DNA of 64,000 nucleotides, taken from Methylobacterium nonmethylotrophicum (GTDB lineage: Bacteria; Pseudomonadota; Alphaproteobacteria; Rhizobiales; Beijerinckiaceae). The first letter of the stretch is position 1, and every line of letters starts with the position of its first letter. Under the pieces are notes generated by a model that made no database searches, was not told where the DNA came from, and worked only from the letters and a program-made list of their open reading frames with translations. The DNA is taken from the NCBI RefSeq assembly GCF_004745635.1, contig NZ_SRLB01000008.1, positions 124,001 to 188,000 of the forward strand, given 5' to 3'. Positions 28,463 to 36,760 of the stretch are shown in pieces. The position numbers and the translations under genes are program-made.

Positions 28463-29233
28463 ATGCTGCACGGGAAGAAGATCGCCGTCGTCCTGCCGGC
28501 CTACAATGCCGCGGCCACCCTGCGGCGCACCTACGCGGAAATTCCCCTCGACGTCGTCGACGACGTCATCCTGGTCGACGATGCCAGCCGCGACGAGACG
28601 GTGGCGGTGGCGGCCGAGCTCGGCCTCACGACGATCCGCCACGCCCGCAATTGCGGCTATGGCGGCAACCAGAAGACCTGCTACCGCACGGCGCTGGCCC
28701 GCGGCGCCGACATCGTGGTCATGCTGCATCCCGACTACCAGTACGCGCCGCGCCTCGTCACCGCGATGGCCTCGATGATCGTCTCGGGCGAGTACGACGC
28801 GGTGCTGGCCTCGCGCATCCTCGGCAAGGGCGCGCTCGTCGGCGGCATGCCGCTCTACAAGTACGTCGCCAACCGCGGCCTCACCCTCGTGCAGAACCTT
28901 CTGATGGGCCAGAAGCTGTCCGAGTACCACAGCGGCTACCGCGCCTGGAGCCGGACGGTGCTGGAGGGCCTACCCCTCGACCGCTGCGCGGACGACTTCG
29001 TGTTCGACAACCAGATGCTCGCCCAGGCGATCGACGCCGATTTCCGCATCGGCGAGATCTCCTGCCCGACCCGCTACTTCCCCGAGGCGTCGTCGATCAA
29101 TTTCCGCCGCAGCGTCGTCTACGGCCTCGGCGTGCTCAAGACCTCGCTGGCCTACCGGCTGCACCGCTGGGGCCTGAGGGCCGACCCGCTGTTTCGCGGG
29201 CCCGCCCCCGATACCCTGCGGGCGCGGCCGTGA
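28463..29233 (+). CDS. Family 2 glycosyltransferase (polyprenyl-phosphate sugar transferase-like)
   Basis: 256 residues. KKIAVVLPAYNAAATLRRTY, VILVDDASRDETVAVAAELG, HARNCGYGGNQKTCYRTALA and VVMLHPDYQYAPRLVTAMAS are typical of the dolichyl/undecaprenyl-phosphate mannosyltransferase-like branch. HSGYRAWSRTVLEGLP and a C-terminal INFRRSVVYGLGVLKTSLAY follow. No membrane anchor is obvious. The 132-base gap before it suggests its own promoter. Its stop overlaps the next gene by one base. It may prime or extend a lipid-linked sugar. Confidence 0.87.
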   Translation: MLHGKKIAVVLPAYNAAATLRRTYAEIPLDVVDDVILVDDASRDETVAVAAELGLTTIRHARNCGYGGNQKTCYRTALARGADIVVMLHPDYQYAPRLVTAMASMIVSGEYDAVLASRILGKGALVGGMPLYKYVANRGLTLVQNLLMGQKLSEYHSGYRAWSRTVLEGLPLDRCADDFVFDNQMLAQAIDADFRIGEISCPTRYFPEASSINFRRSVVYGLGVLKTSLAYRLHRWGLRADPLFRGPAPDTLRARP

Positions 29234-29925
29234 TGCGCCGCGCCCCGATCGTCGCAGGGCTCGCCGCCCTGGCGCTGCTCCCCGTCGGGCTCGGCCTCGT
29301 GGCGCCGGGCACCCCGGGCGACGTGGCCGCGTGGCTGTCCGCCCTGTGCGAGGGCCAGGGCGCCGCCGGGCCGGCCCTGCTGGTCGCGGCCCAGACCCTG
29401 ATCGCGGCGAGCGGCGTGCTGCCGGCCTCGCTCCTCGGCATCGCCGCCGGCACCCTGCTGGGCATCGGCCCGGGCTTCGCCACCGCGGCGGCCGGCACGA
29501 TGGCGGGCGCCCTCCTGAGCTTCTGGATCGGGCGTGTGCTGCTGCGCGGGCGCGGTTCCGGCCTCCTCGCCCGCCGCGGCTGGACCGCCTGCCTCGACCG
29601 CTCGGTGGCGGCGGAGGGCTGGCGCCTCGTCTGCCTGATGCGGCTCTCGCCGGTGATGCCCTTCGCGCCGACGAGCTACGCGCTGAGCCTCAGCAGCGTG
29701 CGGCTCGCCGACTACCTCGTCGGCACCCTCGCGGCCCTGCCGGCGCTCCTCGCCTACGTGATGCTGGGCGCGCTCGGGCGCACCGCGCTCGCCGGCGAGG
29801 CCGAGTGGCTGCGCGGCGGCGTCCTCGTGGTGGGCCTCGGGGCCACAGGGCTGCTGCTGCGCAAGCTCAAGCGCCTCGCCAGGACCCTGCCCCCCGGAAG
29901 CGCGCGCGAGGGCGAGCCCCCGTGA
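29233..29925 (+). CDS. TVP38/TMEM64-family (SNARE-associated, DedA-like) membrane protein
   Basis: 230 residues with about six hydrophobic segments. The family core LPASLLGIAAGTLLGIGPGF, then AAAGTMAGALLSFWIGRVLL and CLMRLSPVMPFAPTSYALSL is clear; the conserved R-x-SP and F/G-rich loop are present. Proteins of this superfamily include lipid scramblase and carrier-recycling factors. In a glycan cluster it could recycle or flip the lipid carrier (inference). It overlaps both neighbours by a few bases. Confidence 0.85.
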   Translation: MRRAPIVAGLAALALLPVGLGLVAPGTPGDVAAWLSALCEGQGAAGPALLVAAQTLIAASGVLPASLLGIAAGTLLGIGPGFATAAAGTMAGALLSFWIGRVLLRGRGSGLLARRGWTACLDRSVAAEGWRLVCLMRLSPVMPFAPTSYALSLSSVRLADYLVGTLAALPALLAYVMLGALGRTALAGEAEWLRGGVLVVGLGATGLLLRKLKRLARTLPPGSAREGEPP

Positions 29926-31328
29926 TCGCCCGCATCGACTGGGCCGGGAGCCAGCCCTGGCTCGCCGCCTTCGCGCTCCTCGCCCTGCCGCTCTGCGTGG
30001 TCCTCGCACTCCTCGTGCCGCTCGGCGAGGTGGCGGACGAATCCGCCCACCTCCTGCGGGCGGTGGCCCTTCTCGACGGCCAGGTCGTCGGCCATCGCGA
30101 GACCGTGACCTATTCCGACGGCGTCGCCCGCCCGGCGGCCGGCGTCACCGTCGATCCGGCCTGGGAGGTGGTGAGCCGTGGCCGGCCGCCTGCGCCCGAC
30201 AAGGTCCCGGTGCCGGAGCCGATGCCGGCGCCGGGCGCCCCGGCCTTCCTGCCGCTCTACACCATCGGCACCTACTTTCCGGGCTTCTACGTCCCGGCCG
30301 CCCTCGGGACCGGCGCCGGCGCGGCGCTGGGCCTGGGCCATGCCGGAGCGGCGCGGCTCGGGCGGCTCGCCAACGCGGCGGCCTACGGCCTGCTCGGGCT
30401 CGCCGCGCTGGCGCTGGCGCGGCGCGGCCGGGCGCTGCTGTTCGGCGTCCTGGTGCTGCCGATGGGCCTGTCGCTCGCGGCCTCCTTCAACCAGGACGCC
30501 CTGATGATCGCCGCCTGCGCGCTCGCCGCCGCGCTCCTGACCGGGGAGGAAGCCTGGCGCCGGCGCCTCGCCGCGCTCCTGATCGCCCTCGTGGTGCTGG
30601 CCAAGCCCCCCTATGCCGCGATCGCCGCGATGCTGCTGGTGCCGCTGCCGCCGCGCTTCTGGAAGAACCCGGTCCTCTGGCGCCGGGTTCTCACCGCCCT
30701 GCTGGTGGTGCTGCCCGGCGCGCTGTGGATCCTCTACACCACGACCAGCGTCGCGACGCCGGTGCCGCGCCTCGCCTACGAGGCCGGCCCGCTCTGGACC
30801 GGTCCGCGCCCGGCGACCTTCCTCGGCACCGACACGCGGGCGCAGGCCGGGGTGCTCCTCGCCGATCCGAGCCTGCTCCTCACCCTGCCGGCGAGCTGCC
30901 TGTTCGGCCTCAAGCGCGCCCTGACGCTCGCCGCCGGTGCGATCGGCCTCTTCGGCTGGGCCGACCGGCCCCTGCCCGCCGCCGTCTACGCCGCCTGGGG
31001 GGCCGGGCTGATCGGGCTCGCGCTCCTGTGCGGGCCCGCCCTCCGGCTGCGCCGGGCGGACCTGGCGCTCCTCGCCCTCGGGGCCCTCGTCACCGCCTGG
31101 CTCGTCGCGCTGTCGCAGTACCTGTCCTGGACCGATGTCGGCGAGGTGCGGATCTACGGCCCGCAGGGGCGCTACGTCCTGCCCCTGATCCCGATGCTCG
31201 CCCTCGCGGTCGCGCCGCGGCCCGACGCGACCCTCGCCCCCCGGATGCGCTGGACCGTCGCCCTCGGCGCGGCGGTGGCGGCCCTCGACCTCGTGGTGGT
31301 GTCGCTCGCGGCCGCGCGGATGTATTGA
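29922..31328 (+). CDS. DUF2142 polytopic membrane protein, probable glycosyltransferase-type
   Basis: 468 residues from GTG 29922. About ten to twelve hydrophobic segments, with a long periplasmic loop after the first (VADESAHLLRAVALLDGQVV). This loop holds the acidic DESAH motif characteristic of DUF2142 and related GT-C enzymes, where the Asp/Glu act at the lipid-phosphate sugar donor. The C-terminus has SWTDVGEVRIYGPQGRYVLP, the family's second hallmark (GRY.lP). It probably adds a sugar or modifies the glycan on the periplasmic side using a polyprenyl-phosphate donor. Last gene of the overlapped run. Confidence 0.85.
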   Translation: MIARIDWAGSQPWLAAFALLALPLCVVLALLVPLGEVADESAHLLRAVALLDGQVVGHRETVTYSDGVARPAAGVTVDPAWEVVSRGRPPAPDKVPVPEPMPAPGAPAFLPLYTIGTYFPGFYVPAALGTGAGAALGLGHAGAARLGRLANAAAYGLLGLAALALARRGRALLFGVLVLPMGLSLAASFNQDALMIAACALAAALLTGEEAWRRRLAALLIALVVLAKPPYAAIAAMLLVPLPPRFWKNPVLWRRVLTALLVVLPGALWILYTTTSVATPVPRLAYEAGPLWTGPRPATFLGTDTRAQAGVLLADPSLLLTLPASCLFGLKRALTLAAGAIGLFGWADRPLPAAVYAAWGAGLIGLALLCGPALRLRRADLALLALGALVTAWLVALSQYLSWTDVGEVRIYGPQGRYVLPLIPMLALAVAPRPDATLAPRMRWTVALGAAVAALDLVVVSLAAARMY

Positions 31329-31425
31329 GGGCGGGGCGGGCCGGCCGCCTCTCACGCCGGATCGCGCGAATGTCTCCCCTCCCCCTAGGCCCCGGGCTAT
31401 CGGGAAAAAGAACGGGCGCGCTTCT

Positions 31426-31650
31426 CTCCTCTCCCCGCGGGCGGGGAGAGGCCTGAGCTCCGAAGGGGCTCAGGGAGCAGCGAACCGCAGGTTCGCCGCG
31501 AGGGTGAGGGGGTGTCTCCGAATGAGGCTCAGGCTCCTCCGGCACCACCCCCTCACCCTCGCTCCGGCTTCGCCTGCGCTCGCCGCGTCTCCTGGACGGA
31601 GGTGGGATCTTCGATCCCCAGGCCCTCTCCCCGCCCGCGGGGAGAGGGGA
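31426..31650. repeat. Composite palindromic element, divergent type
   Basis: It is bounded by CCTCTCCCCGCGGGCGGGGAGAGG (31428-31451) and CCCTCTCCCCGCCCGCGGGG (31623-31642). Between them lie arms GAGGGTGAGGGGGTG and CACCCCCTCACCCTC around 31500-31560. It fills the 400-base gap between the DUF2142 gene and the ABC flippase gene; nothing else was seen there. Confidence 0.65.
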
Positions 31651-31729
31651 AAACCCGCGCCGGCTCGAGCCAAGCAGCGCCACTACAGGACCCCATGCCC
31701 CCCTCCCCTCCCCTCTCGATTCCCTCACG

Positions 31730-33505
31730 ATGCGCGCCCTGATCGATCTTCTCCGCGCCATGACCAAACGGGAGCGCCGCCGCGCCGGGCTGATCGGGGC
31801 CGGGCTGGCGCTCGCGGCCCTGCTCGAAGTGGTCGGCGTCGCCTCGGTGGTGCCGTTCCTGACCCTCGTCGGCGATCCGGGCGCGGCGGCGCGCATTCCG
31901 GTTCTCGCCGCGATCCGCGACGGCCTCGGTCTCGCGGACGACCGCACCTTCCTGATCGTCGTCGGGCTCAGCGCCCTGCTCGCCATCCTGACCACCTCCT
32001 GCGTCAATGCCGGGCTCACCTACGCCCAGCTGCGCTTCAGCCACGCCGTCGGCTACGGCTTCGCCCGCCGCCTGCTGTTTCGCACCATCGACCGCGAGCG
32101 GCTGTTCTTCACCACCGCCAACAGCGCCGAGCTCGCCAAGACGATCCTGAGCGAGACCGACCGCCTCGTCGTCGGCGTGCTGACGCCCGCCACCGTCATC
32201 GCCTCGCGGGCGACCTCGGCGACGGCCGTGATCGTCTTCCTGCTCGTCGTCTCGCCGCGGCTCGCCCTCATCCTCGGCGCGGGCTTCGGCGGGCTCTATG
32301 TCGGCATCTTCCTCCTGGTGCGGGCGCGGCTCGCCCGCATCGGCGCCCGCGCCGTGGCCGGCAACGAGGCCCGCTTCCGGGTGGTGCACGAGACCCTGGG
32401 GGGCCTCACCGAGCTGAAGCTCTACGGCCGGGCGGAAGGGTTTGCGGCCCGGTTCGAGGCGCCGGCCCGCGCCTACGCCCAAGCCAGCGCCGAGAGCCTG
32501 CTCACCGGGCAGCTGCCCCGCTTCGTCATCGAGGCCCTGGCCTTCGGGGGCGTCATCGTGGTGGTGCTGTTCGCGCTCTCGCAGGGGCTCGACACCGCCG
32601 GCATCCTGCCGCTGCTCGGCCTGTTCGCCTTCGCGGGCTACCGCATGCTGCCGGCCTTCCAGAACGTGTTCAACGCGCTCGCGCTCTTGCGCTTCTACCT
32701 GCCGGCGGTGCGGCTCGTCGTCGACGGGCTCGCGGGCGAGCGCCAGCCCGTCCCCCGCGGGCCGGAGCGCCTGCCGTTCCGCGATCACGTCCGCCTGGAG
32801 GGCGTCGGGTTCGACTACGAGCCCGGCCGGCCGGCGCTCGCCGGCATCGACCTCACCATCCGGGCGCACACGACGATCGGCCTCGTCGGCCGCACCGGCT
32901 CGGGCAAATCGACCCTGATCGGGCTGATCCTCGGCTTCCTCACGCCCACGCGCGGCCGCATCGCGGTCGACGGCACGACGCTCGACGCCGCCGCCCTGCC
33001 GGCCTGGCAGAACCGCATCGGCTACGTGCCGCAGGACATTTTTCTCATCGACGGCACCATCGCGGAGAACATCGCCTTCGGGCTCGACCTGATCGATCAC
33101 GCGGCAGTCGAGCGGGCGGCGCGCCTCGCCGGCGCGCACGACTTCGTCGCCGCCCTGCCGGAGGGCTACGCGACGCGGGTCGGCGAGCGCGGCGCCCGGC
33201 TCTCCGGCGGCCAGCGCCAGCGCATCGGCATCGCCCGGGCGCTCTACCACGACCCCGACGTGATCGTGTTCGACGAGGCGACCTCCGCTCTCGACGACGA
33301 GACGGAACGCGTGGTGATGCGGGCGGTGCAGGGCCTGTCCGGCACCCGCACCCTGATCATGATCGCCCACCGCCTCACCAGCCTCGCCGGCGCCGACACC
33401 GTGCACGTGCTCGAGGGCGGGAGGATCGTCGCCTCGGGCCCGCCCGGGGAGGTGCTGCCGCAGGGGGCATGGGCGGAGGATCGGGATCAGGCGCGATCGG
33501 CCTGA
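31730..33505 (+). CDS. ABC exporter, PglK/MsbA-like lipid-linked glycan flippase
   Basis: 591 residues in half-transporter layout: about six membrane helices (residues 20-320) followed by an ATPase. The start RAGLIGAGLALAALLEVVGV then VASVVPFLTLVGDP is the pattern of PglK-type flippases. The ATPase has Walker A GRTGSGKST, Q-loop YVPQDIFLIDGTIAEN, signature [15 protein letters not shown], Walker B VIVFDEATSALD and H-loop MIAHRLTS, all intact. As a homodimer it should flip a lipid-linked saccharide built by the upstream glycosyltransferases to the periplasm (context inference). Confidence 0.88.
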   Translation: MRALIDLLRAMTKRERRRAGLIGAGLALAALLEVVGVASVVPFLTLVGDPGAAARIPVLAAIRDGLGLADDRTFLIVVGLSALLAILTTSCVNAGLTYAQLRFSHAVGYGFARRLLFRTIDRERLFFTTANSAELAKTILSETDRLVVGVLTPATVIASRATSATAVIVFLLVVSPRLALILGAGFGGLYVGIFLLVRARLARIGARAVAGNEARFRVVHETLGGLTELKLYGRAEGFAARFEAPARAYAQASAESLLTGQLPRFVIEALAFGGVIVVVLFALSQGLDTAGILPLLGLFAFAGYRMLPAFQNVFNALALLRFYLPAVRLVVDGLAGERQPVPRGPERLPFRDHVRLEGVGFDYEPGRPALAGIDLTIRAHTTIGLVGRTGSGKSTLIGLILGFLTPTRGRIAVDGTTLDAAALPAWQNRIGYVPQDIFLIDGTIAENIAFGLDLIDHAAVERAARLAGAHDFVAALPEGYATRVGERGARLSGGQRQRIGIARALYHDPDVIVFDEATSALDDETERVVMRAVQGLSGTRTLIMIAHRLTSLAGADTVHVLEGGRIVASGPPGEVLPQGAWAEDRDQARSA

Positions 33506-33567
33506 TCCCTGCGGGCGACCGCCTCCCTGGGGCGGATGCAGCGCCCGGGCCGACCGGCCCGGCGCCT

Positions 33568-33864
33568 TCAGGACGCAGCGGCCTCGACGATGCGGATGTC
33601 GCGCTCGGCCCCGCCCGCAAGGGCGGCGAGGGCCTCCTGATAGGCCGGGCTGTCATGCGCGGCCTGCGCCTGCGCGACGCTGTCGAACTCGATCACCACC
33701 GTGCGCTGCGCGAGCCCGGCCTCGTAGGTGTGGACCGGCAGGCCCCGCGCGAGGATCCGGCCGCCGGCCGCGACGATCGCGGGCCCGCTCAGCGTGGCGT
33801 AGGCGGCGAGCGCATCGGGGTTGCTGACCGAGCGGTACGTCGCGACCCAGTAGGCCTTGGCCAT
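33568..33864 (-). CDS. DUF1330 family protein
   Basis: 98 residues from ATG 33864. MAKAYWVATYRSVSNPDALA, GPAIVAAGGRILARGLPVHT and RTVVIEFDSVAQAQAAHDSP, YQEAL follow the DUF1330 dimeric alpha-beta barrel pattern (ferredoxin-like fold, as in YciI/EthD relatives). No catalytic assignment exists for the family. It sits 77 bases upstream of the LysR gene's 3' end, on the same strand, and may be part of the same regulon. Confidence 0.88.
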   Translation of the reverse strand: MAKAYWVATYRSVSNPDALAAYATLSGPAIVAAGGRILARGLPVHTYEAGLAQRTVVIEFDSVAQAQAAHDSPAYQEALAALAGGAERDIRIVEAAAS

Positions 33865-33941
33865 GGTCTCTCTCCTGGCGTTGGGGGCCACGGTTGCAGG
33901 CGCGCGCCGAGGCGATGAGAACGGCGCGTCCTGCGCCGGTC

Positions 33942-34838
33942 TCAGGTTCCGGAATCATCCGGCAACCCGGCCCCCTCCCCCTCGATCCAGGCCAGGAACG
34001 CCGCGACCGTCTCCGCCCTCCCCTCCCGCACATAGGTGCAGTAGGTCCGGGCCGGCAGGCGCGGCCCGGGAAACGGCGCGACCAGGCGACCCGCGGCGAG
34101 GTCGTCGGCGATCAGGGCCGTCGGGCCCATGGCGAGGCCGATCCCGTCGAGGGCGGCCTGGAGCGTGAGGTAGAAGTGGTCGAGGGTCAGCGCCGCCGCG
34201 GGTGCGAGGCCCGGGATTCCGGCCGCGGCGAGCCAGTCGTCCCACAGCCGCGGCAGACTCGCGCTGTGCAGGAGCGTGTGCCGCGAGAGGTCCTGGAGGG
34301 TGTCGAGCGGCACCCGCTCGCGCAGGCCGGGGCTGCAGACCGGCAGCCGCTGCTCGGACAGGAACGGCCGCGCCGTGAAGCCGTAGAAGGTGTCGGGGCC
34401 GCCCCGGATGACGACGTCGTAAGGAGCCGGCAGCGCCTCCAGCGGCTGGTTCGCGGTCTCGAGCCTGACCTGGATGGCGGGATGCTGCGCGCGGAAGCGC
34501 GCGAGCCGCGGCACCAGCCAGCGCAGGGCGAAGGTCGCCGGCGCGTTGACCCGCAGCACGCCCTGAGCCTCATGGCCGTACTGCGCCGTCGCGGCGGCGA
34601 TCCGGTCGAGGGCCGGTCCGACCTCGGCGAGGTAGGTGCAGGCCGCGGGCGTCAGCACGACGCGCCGGTTGTGCCGCTCGAACAGCCGCGCCTGCAGCCA
34701 CGCCTCAAGCCCGCGCACCTGCTGGCTGACGGCGCCGTGCGTCACCCCGAGCTCGTCGGCCGCCGCCTTGAAGCTGCCGAGGCGGGCGGCGGCCTCGAAG
34801 GCGCGAAGGGCGTTCAGGGGAGGCAGCGCGCGCCGCAT
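33942..34838 (-). CDS. LysR-family regulator (GcvA-like)
   Basis: 298 residues from ATG 34838. N-terminal HTH LNALRAFEAAARLGSFKAAA followed by DELGVTHGAVSQQVRGLEAW, typical of the GcvA/AmpR-like group ('PPLNALRAFEAAAR'). The C-terminal co-inducer domain spans residues about 92-290. It is divergent from the EamA transporter gene across 149 bases and is the obvious candidate regulator of it. The effector is unknown. Confidence 0.9.
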   Translation of the reverse strand: MRRALPPLNALRAFEAAARLGSFKAAADELGVTHGAVSQQVRGLEAWLQARLFERHNRRVVLTPAACTYLAEVGPALDRIAAATAQYGHEAQGVLRVNAPATFALRWLVPRLARFRAQHPAIQVRLETANQPLEALPAPYDVVIRGGPDTFYGFTARPFLSEQRLPVCSPGLRERVPLDTLQDLSRHTLLHSASLPRLWDDWLAAAGIPGLAPAAALTLDHFYLTLQAALDGIGLAMGPTALIADDLAAGRLVAPFPGPRLPARTYCTYVREGRAETVAAFLAWIEGEGAGLPDDSGT

Positions 34839-34987
34839 TCGGGTGAGTTTTCCTGCCGAGTCCTGCCCGAACAAATGGTTTGTCGGGCTCGCCGGCAAGA
34901 GACAACCCTCACGCGGACATCCATGACGGAGTGTGGCCCCGTGACCGTCGCCTTCCCGACCCGTCGATCCGGCGCCGAGACAGCCGC

Positions 34988-35815
34988 GTGACCCTCCTCG
35001 TCCTCGGCGGCGTGATCGGCGCCGCGATCCTTCATGCGGGCTGGAACGCGGTCCTGCGCGGCGGCAGCGACCGGCTGTGGTCGATGACCCTGATGATGCT
35101 CGCGGTCGCGGTCGTCTCGGGCGCGGCGCTGCTGGTCCTGCCCTGGCCGAATGCCGCGAGCTGGCCCTATGTGGTCGCCTCGGCCCTGATCCATGCCGCC
35201 TACAACCTGTCCCTGGTGCGGACCTACCGCATCGGCGATCTCGGCCAGACCTACCCGATCTCCCGCGGCTCCTCGCCGGTCCTGGTCTCAATCGGGGCGA
35301 TGGTGTTCGCGCACGAGGCCGTCACCCTCATGTCGGCGCTCGGCATCGCGCTGGTCTCCGGCGGGATCGTCTCGCTGGCGCTCCAGGGCCGGACGGTCCG
35401 GGCCGAGGTGCTCCCCGCCGCCCTCACCACCGGCGTGCTGATCGGCGCCTACACGGTCGTCGACGGGATCGGGGTGCGGCTGTCGGGCGACAGCCTCGCT
35501 TACGCCAACGCCATGTTCCTGCTGTGGAGCCTCACCATGCCGCCGCTTTTCCTGGGCCTGCGCGGCCGGCCGCCGGCCTATACGCCGGTCCAGACCGCCA
35601 TGGCGCTCGCCGGCGGCGTGGTCTCGATCCTTGCCTACGGCATCGTCATCTGGGCGATGCAGTCCGGCGCGATGGGCGTGGTGTCGGCGTTGCGCGAGAC
35701 CAGCGTGGTCTATGCCGCGCTCATCGGCCGGATCTTCCTCAAGGAGGTGCTGACGGCGCAGCGGGTCGCCTCCTGCCTGGCGATCGCCGCGGGCGCGGCC
35801 TGCCTCGCCCTCTGA
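34988..35815 (+). CDS. DMT-superfamily (EamA) transporter
   Basis: 275 residues from GTG 34988. About ten hydrophobic segments; two EamA repeats, the first ending in PISRGSSPVLVSIGAMVFAH and the second in MGVVSALRETSVVYAALIGR, IFLKEVLTAQRVASCLAIAA. These are the typical 'RE.S.v.aaligr.fLkE' repeats of metabolite exporters. The substrate is unknown; control by the divergent LysR gene is likely. Confidence 0.9.
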   Translation: MTLLVLGGVIGAAILHAGWNAVLRGGSDRLWSMTLMMLAVAVVSGAALLVLPWPNAASWPYVVASALIHAAYNLSLVRTYRIGDLGQTYPISRGSSPVLVSIGAMVFAHEAVTLMSALGIALVSGGIVSLALQGRTVRAEVLPAALTTGVLIGAYTVVDGIGVRLSGDSLAYANAMFLLWSLTMPPLFLGLRGRPPAYTPVQTAMALAGGVVSILAYGIVIWAMQSGAMGVVSALRETSVVYAALIGRIFLKEVLTAQRVASCLAIAAGAACLAL

Positions 35816-35819
35816 TCCC

Positions 35820-36440
35820 TCACCACATCGTCTGCTTCGCCCGCTCGGCCCAGGTCCTGTCGTAGGTCTCGCCACCGACGCGGCCGTCGCTGAGCCCGGC
35901 CAGGATCTGGCCGGGGGACGGCAGGGTCCTGGGGTCGACCTGGCTCTCGGCCCGCCACAGGCCGGAGCGGATCAGCGCCCGGGCGCACTGGAAATAGACC
36001 TCATCGACCCGGATCACCATCACGGTGCGGGGCGCCTTGCCCTCGACCGCGAAGGAGGCGCACAGCTCCGGATCGTCGTCGATCGCCGCCCGGCCGTTGA
36101 CGCGCAGGGCGTTGCCGATGCCGGGGATCAGGAACATCAGCCCGACCCGCGGGTCGCGCACGACGTTGCGCAGGCTGTCGATCCGGTTGTTGCCGCGGCG
36201 GTCCGGCAGCAGGAGCGTGCGCGGATCGGCGACGCGCACGAAGCCCGGGCGGTCGCCGCGGGGCGAGCAGTCGAGCCCCTCCGGCCCGCAGGTCGCGAGC
36301 GACAGGAAGGGTGCGGCCTCTATGAAGCGGCCGTAATGCGGGGTGATGTGGTCGGCGACCTTCACGGTCGAGGCCTCGCCGACGGCGCCGAACGCGCCGT
36401 AGACCCGCTCGAGATCGGCCTCGGTCTCCAGGATCGCCAT
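35820..36440 (-). CDS. FMN-dependent PPOX-type flavoprotein (MSMEG_1061-like)
   Basis: 206 residues. Split-barrel fold of the pyridoxamine-phosphate-oxidase superfamily: FLSLATCGPEGLDCSPRGDR, PGFVRVADPRTLLLPDRRGN and NRIDSLRNVVRDPRVGLMFL, IPGIGNALRVNGRA match the FMN-binding core. KAPRTVMVIRVDEVYFQCAR, ALIRSGLW is the C-terminal signature of this subgroup. It is likely an FMN oxidoreductase for a small redox cofactor or xenobiotic. It meets the EamA gene tail to tail (4-base gap). Confidence 0.87.
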   Translation of the reverse strand: MAILETEADLERVYGAFGAVGEASTVKVADHITPHYGRFIEAAPFLSLATCGPEGLDCSPRGDRPGFVRVADPRTLLLPDRRGNNRIDSLRNVVRDPRVGLMFLIPGIGNALRVNGRAAIDDDPELCASFAVEGKAPRTVMVIRVDEVYFQCARALIRSGLWRAESQVDPRTLPSPGQILAGLSDGRVGGETYDRTWAERAKQTMW

Positions 36441-36556
36441 CGCTTTGCCTCCACTGTCCGGACGGGTCGGTCGTAGGCGATGGAGGGGGTGCTGAACATC
36501 GAGAAGATCGCAAAGCTGCGTGAGATCCGCTCACGTCGGGACCGTGTCGTCGAGGG

Positions 36557-36572
36557 GTTGCCAAGTGGCAAC
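36557..36572. promoter_or_regulatory. parS-like palindrome 1
   Basis: GTTGCCAAGTGGCAAC: 7-bp arms GTTGCCA/TGGCAAC around a two-base centre. Length and GTT...AAC ends match the 16-bp parS palindromes of repABC plasmids. About 200 bp upstream of parA. Confidence 0.7.
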
Positions 36573-36632
36573 GCGCGCTGGCAACGGGCATTCTCGGGGC
36601 AACCTGGCGAGCGGCACCAACCTCCGGGCCCG

Positions 36633-36648
36633 GTTGCCAGGTGGCAAC
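36633..36648. promoter_or_regulatory. parS-like palindrome 2
   Basis: GTTGCCAGGTGGCAAC with identical arms to site 1. Flanking CG on both sides extends the arms to nine bases. Confidence 0.7.
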
Positions 36649-36725
36649 CGCTCCCGTCCTGGCGATGATGAATTGGCGTTAACCAAAAACCGTTTGCCTC
36701 CCTACGGCCACGCTGGCATCGTCTT

Positions 36726-36740
36726 ACGGAATTTTTCCGT
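36726..36740. promoter_or_regulatory. Inverted repeat before parA, possible ParA operator
   Basis: ACGGAA-TTT-TTCCGT, 20 bases upstream of the parA ATG. ParA proteins with an N-terminal DNA-binding domain usually autorepress at such sites; assignment is by position only. Confidence 0.4.
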
Positions 36741-36760
36741 GATGCGCTCAGGAACCGTAA

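Larger units (their letters stand above)
36441..36760. other. Upstream region of the parAB operon, with partition-site palindromes
   Basis: 320 bases between the divergent PPOX and parA genes. It holds two 16-bp palindromes (36557 and 36633), an extra TGGCAAC half site at 36579, and an A/T-rich inverted repeat just before parA. No gene is seen. Confidence 0.7.

Noticed and set aside
33894..34991. Plus-strand frame opposite the LysR gene
   Set aside because: Shadow frame; the LysR HTH and effector domain on the minus strand are unmistakable.
36471..36486. CGTAGGCGATGGAGGG upstream of parA as another iteron
   Set aside because: Only the first seven or eight bases match; the second half does not.
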